64,000 nucleotides of DNA from Telluribacter roseus (GTDB lineage Bacteria > Bacteroidota > Bacteroidia > Cytophagales > Spirosomataceae), in NCBI RefSeq assembly GCF_017355915.2, contig NZ_JAFEUV020000001.1:310001-374000 (forward strand), given 5' to 3'. Under the pieces are notes generated by a model. It ran no database searches, was not told where the DNA came from, and saw only the letters and a list, made by a program, of their open reading frames with translations. Numbering within the stretch: the stretch's first letter is position 1; each line of letters opens with the position of its first letter. A program made the translations under genes and the position numbers. This document shows positions 41,393-50,100 of this stretch, in pieces.

Positions 41393-42901
41393 ATGACTGA
41401 TTTGAAAGATATCTCATTCGGAGTTAATGACCTTTTGAACGCTTCAGCCAGCGGCTTGATCCTTTTCAAGATAGAAAGGTCGGGAGATGAGGGAAGGGAG
41501 CAAATTATTTGTACTGTAGATAATGCATCAGCTCAACGACTAACTGGAAAAACTCTACTTACTGGTAAAACCTGGGAAGATATTACTGGATTGAACGCTC
41601 TTACCCTACCTAAGGATATCGAACATTCTGATCTGGAAGTTTATTTTCATGATTCTGACTTGTGGTGCAAAGTAAGCAATGTACCCATCGACTCTACCTA
41701 TTTTCTGTGCACGCTTTCGGACATTACCAAAAGTAAAGAGCTGGAGGTAGATTTTGAATATAATCATCGGCTTCTGAGTGATGCCGAACTAACCATGCGG
41801 TTTGGTAGCTGGACCTGGGATCTATCTCAAGGACCGGAAGGATCTCTCAACTGGACCGAAGGTACTTATCACCTGCTTGGATACAATCCCAAGACCTTTA
41901 CATCATCTGTTAACTATCCTTTTTTTCTGAAGCACGTACACCCCGACGACCTGGAAACGCTGGATGCTAATATCAAGGAAGCAGTCCGTAACCGGGAATC
42001 GTTCGTCGAGGAGTACCGTGTCATTACAGCTACGGGTGAAGAGAAAAACGTGATCAGCCGGGGGCAGTTTATTAAGGATGATCTGAAGAACAAACTCATT
42101 TACATTGGAAATATCTTCGATGTAACCTCGCTGAAAGTTATTCAGAATGAGCTGGAGCGTAGGGTAGAGGACCTGAACAAGTCCAATGAAGACCTGGAAC
42201 AATTTGCGTACGTAGCTTCTCATGACCTGCAGGAGCCACTGCGCAAGATAGTCTCGTTTGGGGAGCGACTTGAAAGCCGCAGTCGGGGAGCACTGAACGA
42301 AGAGCAACGTTTATACCTGGACCGTATCCTGAACGCCACCCGGCGTATGCAGGAGATGATCAGCAACCTGCTCGAATTCTCGCGGGTAGCCCGTACCAAG
42401 GATGGCTTTGTTCCGACGGATCTGAACGCCATTCTGAAAAGTACTATAAGCGATCTGGAAATTACTATTCAGCAAAAAAATGCCCTGGTAATGATCGGAG
42501 ATCTACCCGAAATTGAAAGCATTCCTTCGCAGATGTCACAGCTGTTTATGAACCTGCTTTCCAATGCACTTAAATTCACGAAGCGGGAAGTAAGGCCGAT
42601 CATCAAGATTGAAGCTGAATTCCTGAAGAATAATGAGGTAATCAAGCAGGGGCTGGTACCAGATAAGTCGTACGTGCGTTTAACAGTAAGCGATAACGGT
42701 ATCGGCTTTGAGAATGAGCAGGCTAACCGCATATTTACGCTGTTCCAGCGCTTACGCGGACGCTCCGAATTTGAAGGAGCCGGTATTGGACTTTCGGTAT
42801 GTAAAAAAGTAGTTGAAAATCATTCAGGCACTATTGAGGCAAGAGGCGTACCCGATGGAGGAGCAACGTTTACTATAGTTCTTCCTATATGTCAGTCTTG
42901 A
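41393..42901 (+). CDS. Cytosolic PAS-domain histidine kinase
   Basis: 502 residues with no membrane segment. A PAS-like N-terminal domain (about 5-120) precedes a PAS_3-type domain (about 130-250) with GSWTWDLSQG, WTEGTYHLLGYNP, HVHPDDLETLD and a PAC-like FIKDDLKNKLIYIGNIFDVT. A coiled coil (ELERRVEDLNKSNEDLEQF) leads to HisKA (phospho-His in YVASHDLQEPLRKIVSF) and HATPase (LTVSDNGIGFENEQANRIFTLF, GAGIGLSVCKKV). The core resembles the 36744-38186 kinase, pointing to a shared origin. Encoded 19 bp after the NtrC-type regulator. Confidence 0.88.
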   Translation: MTDLKDISFGVNDLLNASASGLILFKIERSGDEGREQIICTVDNASAQRLTGKTLLTGKTWEDITGLNALTLPKDIEHSDLEVYFHDSDLWCKVSNVPIDSTYFLCTLSDITKSKELEVDFEYNHRLLSDAELTMRFGSWTWDLSQGPEGSLNWTEGTYHLLGYNPKTFTSSVNYPFFLKHVHPDDLETLDANIKEAVRNRESFVEEYRVITATGEEKNVISRGQFIKDDLKNKLIYIGNIFDVTSLKVIQNELERRVEDLNKSNEDLEQFAYVASHDLQEPLRKIVSFGERLESRSRGALNEEQRLYLDRILNATRRMQEMISNLLEFSRVARTKDGFVPTDLNAILKSTISDLEITIQQKNALVMIGDLPEIESIPSQMSQLFMNLLSNALKFTKREVRPIIKIEAEFLKNNEVIKQGLVPDKSYVRLTVSDNGIGFENEQANRIFTLFQRLRGRSEFEGAGIGLSVCKKVVENHSGTIEARGVPDGGATFTIVLPICQS

Positions 42902-42920
42902 TTTCATAACCCTTCTAATA

Positions 42921-44348
42921 ATGTTAGACAAATCTATAAATGTCTTGCTCGTAGATGACGACGAAGACGATTTTCTTCTTACAAGTGCTTGCTTTAATGA
43001 CCTCGATAAGTGGAATTTCAGCCTGACCTGGTGTCCAACTTATCAGGAGGCTCTTAAGAATTTAAAAACCTGTAAGCACGATCTCTATATCTTCGACTTC
43101 CTGCTCGGTGAGCGTAATGGAATAGATCTTCTGAGTGAGGCCCTCGAGAACCAGTGTGAGGAGCCTATCATATTACTTACCGGTAAAGGTGATGAAAAGG
43201 TAGCCGTAGAGGCGCTGCGCCTTGGTGCGGCTGATTATCTCGTAAAGAGCGAACTTGAACCCCAGATACTCGAGCGTAGTATCCGCTATGCGCTGGAGCG
43301 TACCAACGTACTCAAGGCCCTGCGTCAAAGCGAAAGACGCTACCGCCGTGTATTTGAAGAGTCAAAGGATATGCTTTTTATCAGTGATCTGAATGGCAGG
43401 ATCCTGGACTTTAACCAGGCCGCCGTACAGCTCACGGGCTTCGAAACGCCCGAGCTGCTGAATAACTCATTGCTCGAAATGCTGGAAGGGCAGGAGATAA
43501 AGGCGTTCTGGAATGAAGTAAAGGATGGTAATGATCTGCACGACCGCGAAGTAAGACTGCTGACTAAGGGAGGCGAAAAGAAGTACTGCCTGATGACTGC
43601 CTCGGTAGAGGTTGACTTTGATACCAGGTACATACAGGGACGCCTGCACGATATTACTTCCCGCAAACAATCGGAGCGGGAGCGTCTCTTCTCCGAGAAG
43701 CTGGCCGTAACAAGCCGTCTGATCCGGATGCTGGCCCACGAGGTACGTAATCCGCTTACAAATGTGAACCTTTCGGCTGAGCAGCTGGAGTCAGAGCTGG
43801 AAAACGAAGACCAGAAGTTCTACACCCAGATCATCAAGCGAAACTGTACCCGGATCAATGACCTGATTACGCAGCTCCTTCAGTCGGCACGCCCATCTGA
43901 AATTACTCTGGAACCCAAAGACCTGCACCAGGTACTTGATGATGCCCTGTCGGCAGCGTATGACCGTTTGCAGCTGAAGAAAATACAGGTAGCCAAAGAG
44001 TATGACTCAGCTGACCTGACCCTGGCACTGGACTCAACCTCCCTGCAGATAGCCCTGCTTAACATCATCAACAACGCCATAGAGGCGATGGAAGAAGGGA
44101 GAGGTGTCCTGAAAGTAACTACACGTCGCTACGACCAGGATATACAGGTACTGATAGCGGACAACGGATCAGGTATCAGTGAAGAAAACATGCGGAAAAT
44201 ATTTGAGCCGTACTTTACCGGTAAGAAGACAGGTATGGGTATCGGACTGGCTACTACCCTCAGTATTGTGGAGTCGCACCGGGGACGGATAGACGTACAA
44301 TCAGAAGAAGGAGTAGGTACAGTATTTACGCTGAGCTTCTCGTTGTAG
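42921..44348 (+). CDS. REC-PAS-histidine kinase (hybrid, N-terminal receiver)
   Basis: 475 residues. An N-terminal receiver (Asp59 in LYIFDFLLGERNG; Lys in ADYLVKSELEPQ) is joined to a PAS domain (about 135-250, YRRVFEESKDMLFISDLNGRILDFNQAA) and a HisKA/HATPase kinase core (phospho-His in MLAHEVRNPLTNVNLS; LIADNGSGISEENMRKIFEPYF; TGMGIGLATTLSI). The HATPase type, with FEPYFTGKKTGMGIGL, is the NtrB-like class that feeds NtrC regulators. Most likely the kinase for the NtrC-type gene upstream, with its own receiver gating activity. Last gene of the rpoN run. Confidence 0.88.
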   Translation: MLDKSINVLLVDDDEDDFLLTSACFNDLDKWNFSLTWCPTYQEALKNLKTCKHDLYIFDFLLGERNGIDLLSEALENQCEEPIILLTGKGDEKVAVEALRLGAADYLVKSELEPQILERSIRYALERTNVLKALRQSERRYRRVFEESKDMLFISDLNGRILDFNQAAVQLTGFETPELLNNSLLEMLEGQEIKAFWNEVKDGNDLHDREVRLLTKGGEKKYCLMTASVEVDFDTRYIQGRLHDITSRKQSERERLFSEKLAVTSRLIRMLAHEVRNPLTNVNLSAEQLESELENEDQKFYTQIIKRNCTRINDLITQLLQSARPSEITLEPKDLHQVLDDALSAAYDRLQLKKIQVAKEYDSADLTLALDSTSLQIALLNIINNAIEAMEEGRGVLKVTTRRYDQDIQVLIADNGSGISEENMRKIFEPYFTGKKTGMGIGLATTLSIVESHRGRIDVQSEEGVGTVFTLSFSL

Positions 44349-44376
44349 ACAGGTACGATGCTGAACGTAAGTGTTT

Positions 44377-44504
44377 TATCTATCCACAGTGTTGACCACA
44401 GTTGCTACTCACTTGTGAATTAGATTCCACAGGTTTTACCAAAGATTCTGCTCTATTAGCCCAAATCACCTCAGGTATACTTTTAGTCTATCATTTAGTC
44501 CACA
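44377..44504 (+). repeat. Four directly repeated CCACA elements
   Basis: CTATCCACA (44380-44388), TTGACCACA (44392-44400), GATTCCACA (44423-44431) and TAGTCCACA (44496-44504) all point the same way. Each resembles the 3' half of a DnaA box, the first with a single mismatch to TTATCCACA. Function unproven. Confidence 0.4.
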
Positions 44505-44521
44505 AGACAAAATGATAGACT
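44485..44521. repeat. Long inverted repeat before the small membrane-protein gene
   Basis: AGTCTATCATTT and AAAATGATAGACT flank a 12-13 nt loop that contains the fourth CCACA element. The right arm ends one base before the ATG at 44523, so an mRNA hairpin here would sit on the start region. Confidence 0.65.
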
Positions 44522-44522
44522 A

Positions 44523-44693
44523 ATGGAAATGCTGATTGTATTTGTACTGTCCATGATTATTGGTGTACTGGCCGCTTATCGCGTAGAGAAAATGTCTAAG
44601 AAACCCGGCCGGATTAACACTAGCCGTACTCCAGCGGACTTCCGCATGACTTTGCGCCAGTTTGAAAAGAAAGCCCGTCAGATTCATTTTTAA
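44523..44693 (+). CDS. Small single-span membrane protein, 56 residues
   Basis: ATG 44523 to TAA 44691-44693. One membrane helix near the N-terminus (MEMLIVFVLSMIIGVLAAY, residues 1-19), then a basic, hydrophilic C-terminal part (KKPGRINTSRTPADFRMTLR, then EKKARQIHF). The charge pattern puts the C-terminus in the cytosol. Third-position base use and codons (GTA, CTG, CGT) agree with neighbouring genes. No family recognised. It follows the kinase gene by 174 bp and is preceded by a strong inverted repeat. It might interact with the kinases upstream, but there is no direct evidence. Confidence 0.6.
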   Translation: MEMLIVFVLSMIIGVLAAYRVEKMSKKPGRINTSRTPADFRMTLRQFEKKARQIHF

Positions 44694-44760
44694 TGATGAA
44701 TAAGGCCCGCTCGTTCTATTGGATACTCTTACACCCCTGATAGTATTAGGTACTTGTTGC

Positions 44761-44778
44761 GAATAGTAGTTACTATTC
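44761..44778. repeat. Palindrome upstream of the hydroxyproline genes
   Basis: GAATAGTA-GT-TACTATTC, perfect 8-bp arms with a 2-bp spacer, about 210 bp before the HypD-like ATG. A plausible dimeric operator. It may alternatively belong to the end of the small membrane-protein transcript, although no T-run follows. Confidence 0.5.
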
Positions 44779-44987
44779 AGCCCGGATCTGCTGTACCTGT
44801 TTTCTCCTCGTTACCATTCTATTCACCTTCTGATTTTTATAAAGCTGATTTGAGGGGTATCCTCTTTCAGGCTAACTTCTTGTGACTTTTAATAAGTCAT
44901 TGTAGCCATACAGCAGAAATGTTGGGAAATTAGGCGTTCCTTTGCTTACTTTCCTATTTACTCATTTAACCTTATCTGCTGTTGTTC

Positions 44988-45902
44988 ATGTCTTTTAACT
45001 GGCAAGGGGTTTTTCCGGCCCTTACTACAAAATTCACAGAGGACGATGTCCTTGATCTTTCTATGTTTCAGAAGAACCTCGATGCCCAGCTGGAAGCTGG
45101 TGTCGATGGTATCATACTGGGTGGCTCGCTGGGTGAGGCCAGTACGCTGACTAATCAGGAAAAAGAGCAACTCGTAAAGTACGCGGTTGAGTACCTGGAT
45201 GGCCGGGTACCCGTGGTACTTAACATTGCCGAAGGTACTACCAAAGAAGCCATCCGTAGGGCTGAGGAAGCCGCCGCCTGGGGAGCCAAAGCGCTGATGG
45301 CACTACCCCCCATGCGCTACAAAGCCGACGACCGCGAAACGACCGAGTTTTTCAAGGCGATCGGGAAGGCCACGGATCTGCCCATTATGATCTATAACAA
45401 CCCCGTAGACTACAAGATTGAAGTGACTCCGGCTATGTTTGACGAGCTACTCAAGCTGGATACCATACAGGCCGTAAAGGAGTCGACCCGTGATATATCC
45501 AATGTAACCCGCCTGCGCAACCACTTCGGTGACCGCCTCAAAATTCTCTGTGGAGTGGATACTCTGGCCATGGAAGAGCTGGTTATGGGAGCGGATGGCT
45601 GGGTAGCGGGTCTGGTGTGTGCTTTCCCCCGCGAAACCGTAGCCATCTACCGACTGGTCAAAGCCGGTAGGCTGGAAGAAGCCCGGCAGATCTACCGGTG
45701 GTTTATGCCGCTGCTGGAGCTGGATCTGCACCCCAAGCTGGTACAGTACATCAAGCTGGCCGAGACCCACACCGGCATAGGTACTGAGCATGTACGTGCC
45801 CCCCGCCTGACGCTGATCGGGGAGGAGCGGAGCCGTATCGAGAAGATTATTACGGATGGACTGGCTGCCCGTCCGGCATTACCCGATTACCTCGCGCTCT
45901 AA
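44988..45902 (+). CDS. DHDPS-family lyase, probable 1-pyrroline-4-hydroxy-2-carboxylate deaminase (HypD-like)
   Basis: 304 residues of the DapA/N-acetylneuraminate lyase fold. Schiff-base Lys164 is in QAVKESTRDI and the catalytic Tyr136 in IMIYNNPVDY; GGSLGEASTLTNQEK is the phosphate/carboxylate-binding loop. DapA proper is less likely because the next gene, 4 bp on, encodes a 4-hydroxyproline epimerase; in hydroxyproline catabolism a DHDPS-like enzyme converts 1-pyrroline-4-hydroxy-2-carboxylate to 2-oxoglutarate semialdehyde. A TTG two codons upstream is an alternative start. Assignment rests on context; sequence alone gives only the family. Confidence 0.75.
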   Translation: MSFNWQGVFPALTTKFTEDDVLDLSMFQKNLDAQLEAGVDGIILGGSLGEASTLTNQEKEQLVKYAVEYLDGRVPVVLNIAEGTTKEAIRRAEEAAAWGAKALMALPPMRYKADDRETTEFFKAIGKATDLPIMIYNNPVDYKIEVTPAMFDELLKLDTIQAVKESTRDISNVTRLRNHFGDRLKILCGVDTLAMEELVMGADGWVAGLVCAFPRETVAIYRLVKAGRLEEARQIYRWFMPLLELDLHPKLVQYIKLAETHTGIGTEHVRAPRLTLIGEERSRIEKIITDGLAARPALPDYLAL

Positions 45903-45906
45903 GCAC

Positions 45907-46911
45907 ATGGCTGATAAACATTTCTTTTGTATTGATGCCCATACCTGTGGTAATCCGGTACGGGTAGTAACGGGGGGCGCTATTCCTACACTGGAAGGTG
46001 CCACTATGAGTGAGAAGCGCCTCCACTTCATGCGGGAGTACGACTGGATCCGCAAGAGCCTGATGTTTGAGCCCCGCGGACACGACATGATGTCGGGCAG
46101 CATCCTGTATCCACCTACTGATCCCGCCAATGATGTAGGGGTACTGTTTATCGAGACCTCGGGTTGCCTGCCTATGTGCGGGCATGGTACCATTGGTACC
46201 GTAACGGTGGCGATAGAGCAGGGGCTGGTAACGCCTAAGCAGCCGGGTGTACTCCGGCTGGAAGTACCCGCCGGACTGGTAACGGCCGAATACCGCCAGG
46301 AGGGGAAGAAGGTAAAGTCTGTCAAGATTACAAATATAAAGTCGTATCTGGCGGCCGAGGGGATACGGGTGGAATGCCCTGATCTGGGTGAGCTGACCGT
46401 GGATGTAGCTTACGGGGGCAACTTCTATGCTATTGTAGATCCACAGCCTAATTTCCCCGGTCTGCAGCACTTCAAAGCGGAGCAACTGATTGCCTGGGCG
46501 CGTACCCTGCGGGAGCGCATTAATCAGGAGCACTCTTTTGTCCATCCGGAAAATCCATCTATCAAGGGCCTGAGCCATATACTCTGGACCGGGGAGCCGC
46601 TGGATGGAGCTTCTACCGCTCGGAATGCCGTTTTTTATGGAGATAAAGCCATTGACCGCTCACCCTGTGGTACAGGTACTTCGGCCCGGTTGGCGCAGTG
46701 GTACGCGCAGGGCCGGCTCAAGCCCGGGGAGGACTTTGTGCATGAAAGTATTATCGGATCAAAATTCACCGGTCGTATCGAGGCCGAAACCGAACTGGCT
46801 GGTCATAAGGCGATAGTACCCAGTATAGAAGGCTGGGCCGTTATCCATGGCTATAACCACATTATCCTGGATGAGGAAGATCCGTACGTACACGGGTTTC
46901 AGGTAATATAA
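45907..46911 (+). CDS. 4-hydroxyproline 2-epimerase (proline racemase family)
   Basis: 334 residues. It begins MADKHFFCIDAHTCGNPVRVVTGG, typical of the family. Both catalytic cysteines are present: Cys91 in LPMCGHGTIG and Cys254 in DRSPCGTGTSA. Trans-3-hydroxyproline dehydratases of the same family have Thr at the second place, so the epimerase that makes cis-4-hydroxy-D-proline is preferred over the dehydratase. GHDMMSGSILYPP is another 4-Hyp-E mark. Coupled to the HypD-like gene. The D-amino acid oxidase gene that would use its product lies 8 kb on, beyond the metal efflux genes. Confidence 0.85.
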   Translation: MADKHFFCIDAHTCGNPVRVVTGGAIPTLEGATMSEKRLHFMREYDWIRKSLMFEPRGHDMMSGSILYPPTDPANDVGVLFIETSGCLPMCGHGTIGTVTVAIEQGLVTPKQPGVLRLEVPAGLVTAEYRQEGKKVKSVKITNIKSYLAAEGIRVECPDLGELTVDVAYGGNFYAIVDPQPNFPGLQHFKAEQLIAWARTLRERINQEHSFVHPENPSIKGLSHILWTGEPLDGASTARNAVFYGDKAIDRSPCGTGTSARLAQWYAQGRLKPGEDFVHESIIGSKFTGRIEAETELAGHKAIVPSIEGWAVIHGYNHIILDEEDPYVHGFQVI

Positions 46912-46941
46912 GTGGGTACCTGCATTCCCTGTCAGGAAACG

Positions 46942-46974
46942 AAAAAGCCAGCCTCAAGTGAAGCTGGCTTTTTT
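46942..46974. terminator. Bidirectional terminator between the epimerase and RND pump genes
   Basis: AGCCAGC / GCTGGCT (46946-46952 and 46963-46969) flanked by five A on the left and six T on the right, so it can stop both convergent transcripts. Confidence 0.85.
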
Positions 46975-47105
46975 GTAAACACAATTTTTCAACCCATTCC
47001 ACAGGAAGTTCTGACGGAATTACTACTCTCTTGTAGCTTTATCAAAGATAGGGAATCTATTTCCGGTAACTCCCTGAGTTCAATTAGAAATACATTAGAA
47101 ATGGA

Positions 47106-50100
47106 TTAAGCGTATTCTTCTACCAGTTGGCGGGGTGGTTTTTGGGTAGTTTTCGTATGTCTGTTAAAGAAGCGGTAAATGATCGGGAAGATCAGTAACG
47201 TCAGTACCGTTGCTGTGATGAGTCCACCAATCACTACCGTAGCCAGTGGTTTTTGGGTCTCGGAGCCAATACCCGTCGAGATAGCGGCAGGTAACAGACC
47301 AATGGCGGCCATGATCGCCGTCATGACTACCGGGCGTATCCTTGACTTAACCCCTTCCCATATCGCCTCGTCCAGCTCCATGCGGGCCTGCAGGTTATTA
47401 TTAAATACCGAAATCAGGATTACACCATTCTGTACGCAGAGGCCAAACAGGGCTATAAAGCCTACCCCCGCCGAGATACCAAAGTTCATACCCCGGAAGT
47501 GCAGGGCCAGGATACCACCAATGAGGGCAAAGGGTACATTGACCAGCACCAGACCGGCATCTTTGGCATTACCGAAGGTGATGAACAGCAGGATGAATAT
47601 AGCCACCAGGCTGATAGGTACTACCTGTCCCAATCGCCTGGTAGCCCGTACCTGGTTTTCAAATTCACCAACCCATTCGATGGAGTACCCTTTGGGTAAT
47701 TTGATACTTTGCTCTACCCGCTTCTGGGCTTCGGCAATGGTACTTCCCAGGTCGCGTCCCCGGACCGAAAACTTCACCCCGATAAAGCGTTTGTTCAGGT
47801 CGCGGTAGATGAAGGCAGGCCCCGTTGTTTTCTGAATATGAGCAATCTCTTTGAGCGGTATTTTGGAACCCTTCATTGTAGGTACCATCAGCTTCATGAT
47901 ATCGTCTTCGTTCTGGCGGTACTCCGGAAGGTATCGTAGCCGGATATCAAACCGGCGCTCTCCCTCGTACAGTACCGAAGCCGTTTTGCCCCCAATGGCC
48001 ATTTCGATTACGGCCTGCGCGTCGGCAGTGGTAACGCCGTAGAGTGCCATTTTCTGATCATCAAACAGTACACTGACTTCGGGTTGTCCTACGTTACGAA
48101 TAATACCTAAGTCTTTGATACCATCCACGTCCTGAACCGCCTGCTGCACCTGCTTTGAGTACTTCTCCAGTTCATAAATGTCCGGTCCAAAGATCTTTAT
48201 ACCGTTGCTGGCCTTATATCCGGCTACGGCTTCAGCCACGTTGTCGATGATCGGCTGGGAGTAATTATATAGGATACCGGAGTAGTTCTTAAGCTTTTTG
48301 TCCATCTCGTCGGTGAGGTCCTCCACCGAAATATTCCGGCTCCATTCTTCCTTAGGCAGCAGATCTACCTGAAACTGGCAGAAGTAAAACCCGTTGGGGT
48401 CGGTACCGTCATTGGAGCGCCCTACCTGCGATAGTACCTGCTTTACCTCCGGAAAAGTCTGCAGCTCCTTCCGGATTGTCTTTGACATTTCGACACTTTC
48501 CGGCAGCGACATACTCATGGGCAATTCGGCAGTTACCCAGAGAGCCCCTTCGTTAAGTTGGGGCAGGAACTCGGTTCCGAGGAATGTGGCTGAGAAAAAT
48601 GTTATTCCCATAAAGAGGAGGGCCGCCACTACACTGGTACGCTTCCGGGCGTAGCACCACCTGAACCCAGTCATCACGATCCGGTTGAAAAAGTTGACGA
48701 TGGGGTTGTTCTTTTCCCGCACATTCCGGTTCAGCAGCATGGAGCATAGTACCGGCACCAGGGTCAGCGTAAAGATCAGGGCTCCCAGCAGCGCGAAACC
48801 GAGCGTCCACGCCAGCGGGGAGAACATTTTACCTTCTACCTTCTGGAACGAGAAGATGGGGATCAGCGCGGTAATGATGATTAATTTGGAGAAGAAAACG
48901 GCCTTACCCAGTTCGCCTCCGGTTTTCTTGATCAGGCCCATCTTGGCCATCTTGTTGAACCGTTGCATACCTACCCGGTGAGCCAGGTGGTCGAGCGACA
49001 CGAATATGCCCTCCACCATTACTACCGCACCGTCGATGATGATACCGAAGTCAATGGCACCCATCGACAGCAGGTTGGCCGACATGCCCCGTAGCCGGAG
49101 GCACATAAAGGCAAACAGCAGCGCCAGCGGGATAATAATAGAGACGATCAGCGTGGTGCGCCAGTCGGCCATAAACAGGAACACGAAGACCGTCACCAGG
49201 ATGATCCCTTCGGTGAGGTTGTGCATTACCGTGCGGGTACAGAATGAGATCAGGTTGTCGCGGTCGTAGAAGGTAACCATCTTCACATCGGGCGGCAGAA
49301 TGCGGGTGTTCAGCTCCTCAATCTTTTCTTTTACCCGCGTCAGGACCTCACTGGGGTTTTCGCCCTTACGCATCACCACAATTCCTTCAACCACATCATC
49401 CCGCTCGTTGAGCCCCACCTGCCCCACCCGGGGTAACTGCGACTCGGCTACCTGAGCCACGCTCTTCACCAGGATGGGATTTCCATTTAGCTCCTGAATG
49501 ATGATATTCTCAATATCGGCAATCGAGTTCAGCAACCCAACCCCCCGGACCACGTACGCCTGCCCGCTCCGCTCAATTACATCGCCCCCTACGTTGATAT
49601 TACTGCGGGTAACGGCCTGGTACACTTCCAGCGGAGTAATGTCGTACTTAGCCAGCTGGGTAGGGTTGACCTGGATCTCGTATATCTTCTCGCGTCCACC
49701 AAAGGCTACCACATCGGCTACACCGGGTACGCTCCGCAACTGACGGTCGATCAGCCAGTTCTGAATTGTTAACAGATCACGCGTATTCTGCGAAGAACTT
49801 TCCAGCGTGTACCGGAATATCTCACCCGTAGGGCCATATGGCGGTTGTACATCCGGATCAACCCCCTCCGGCAGGCCTACATTCCGGAGCTGGTTATTGA
49901 CTTGCTGCCGAGCGAAAAAATCCTCGACATCGTCCTCAAAGATGATCTTGATCACCGACAAGCCAAACATGGTCACCGACCGTACGTTGGTTTTGCGCTG
50001 CACGGAGTTCATCGCTACCTCTATGGGTACGGTCACAAACCGCTCCACTTCCTCGGCACTCCGGCCGTTCCACTCGGTTACCACTATAATCTGGGTATTG

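Noticed and set aside
46912-47109. 65-codon open frame after the epimerase gene
   Set aside because: It reads through the bidirectional terminator hairpin, and its composition comes from that structure.
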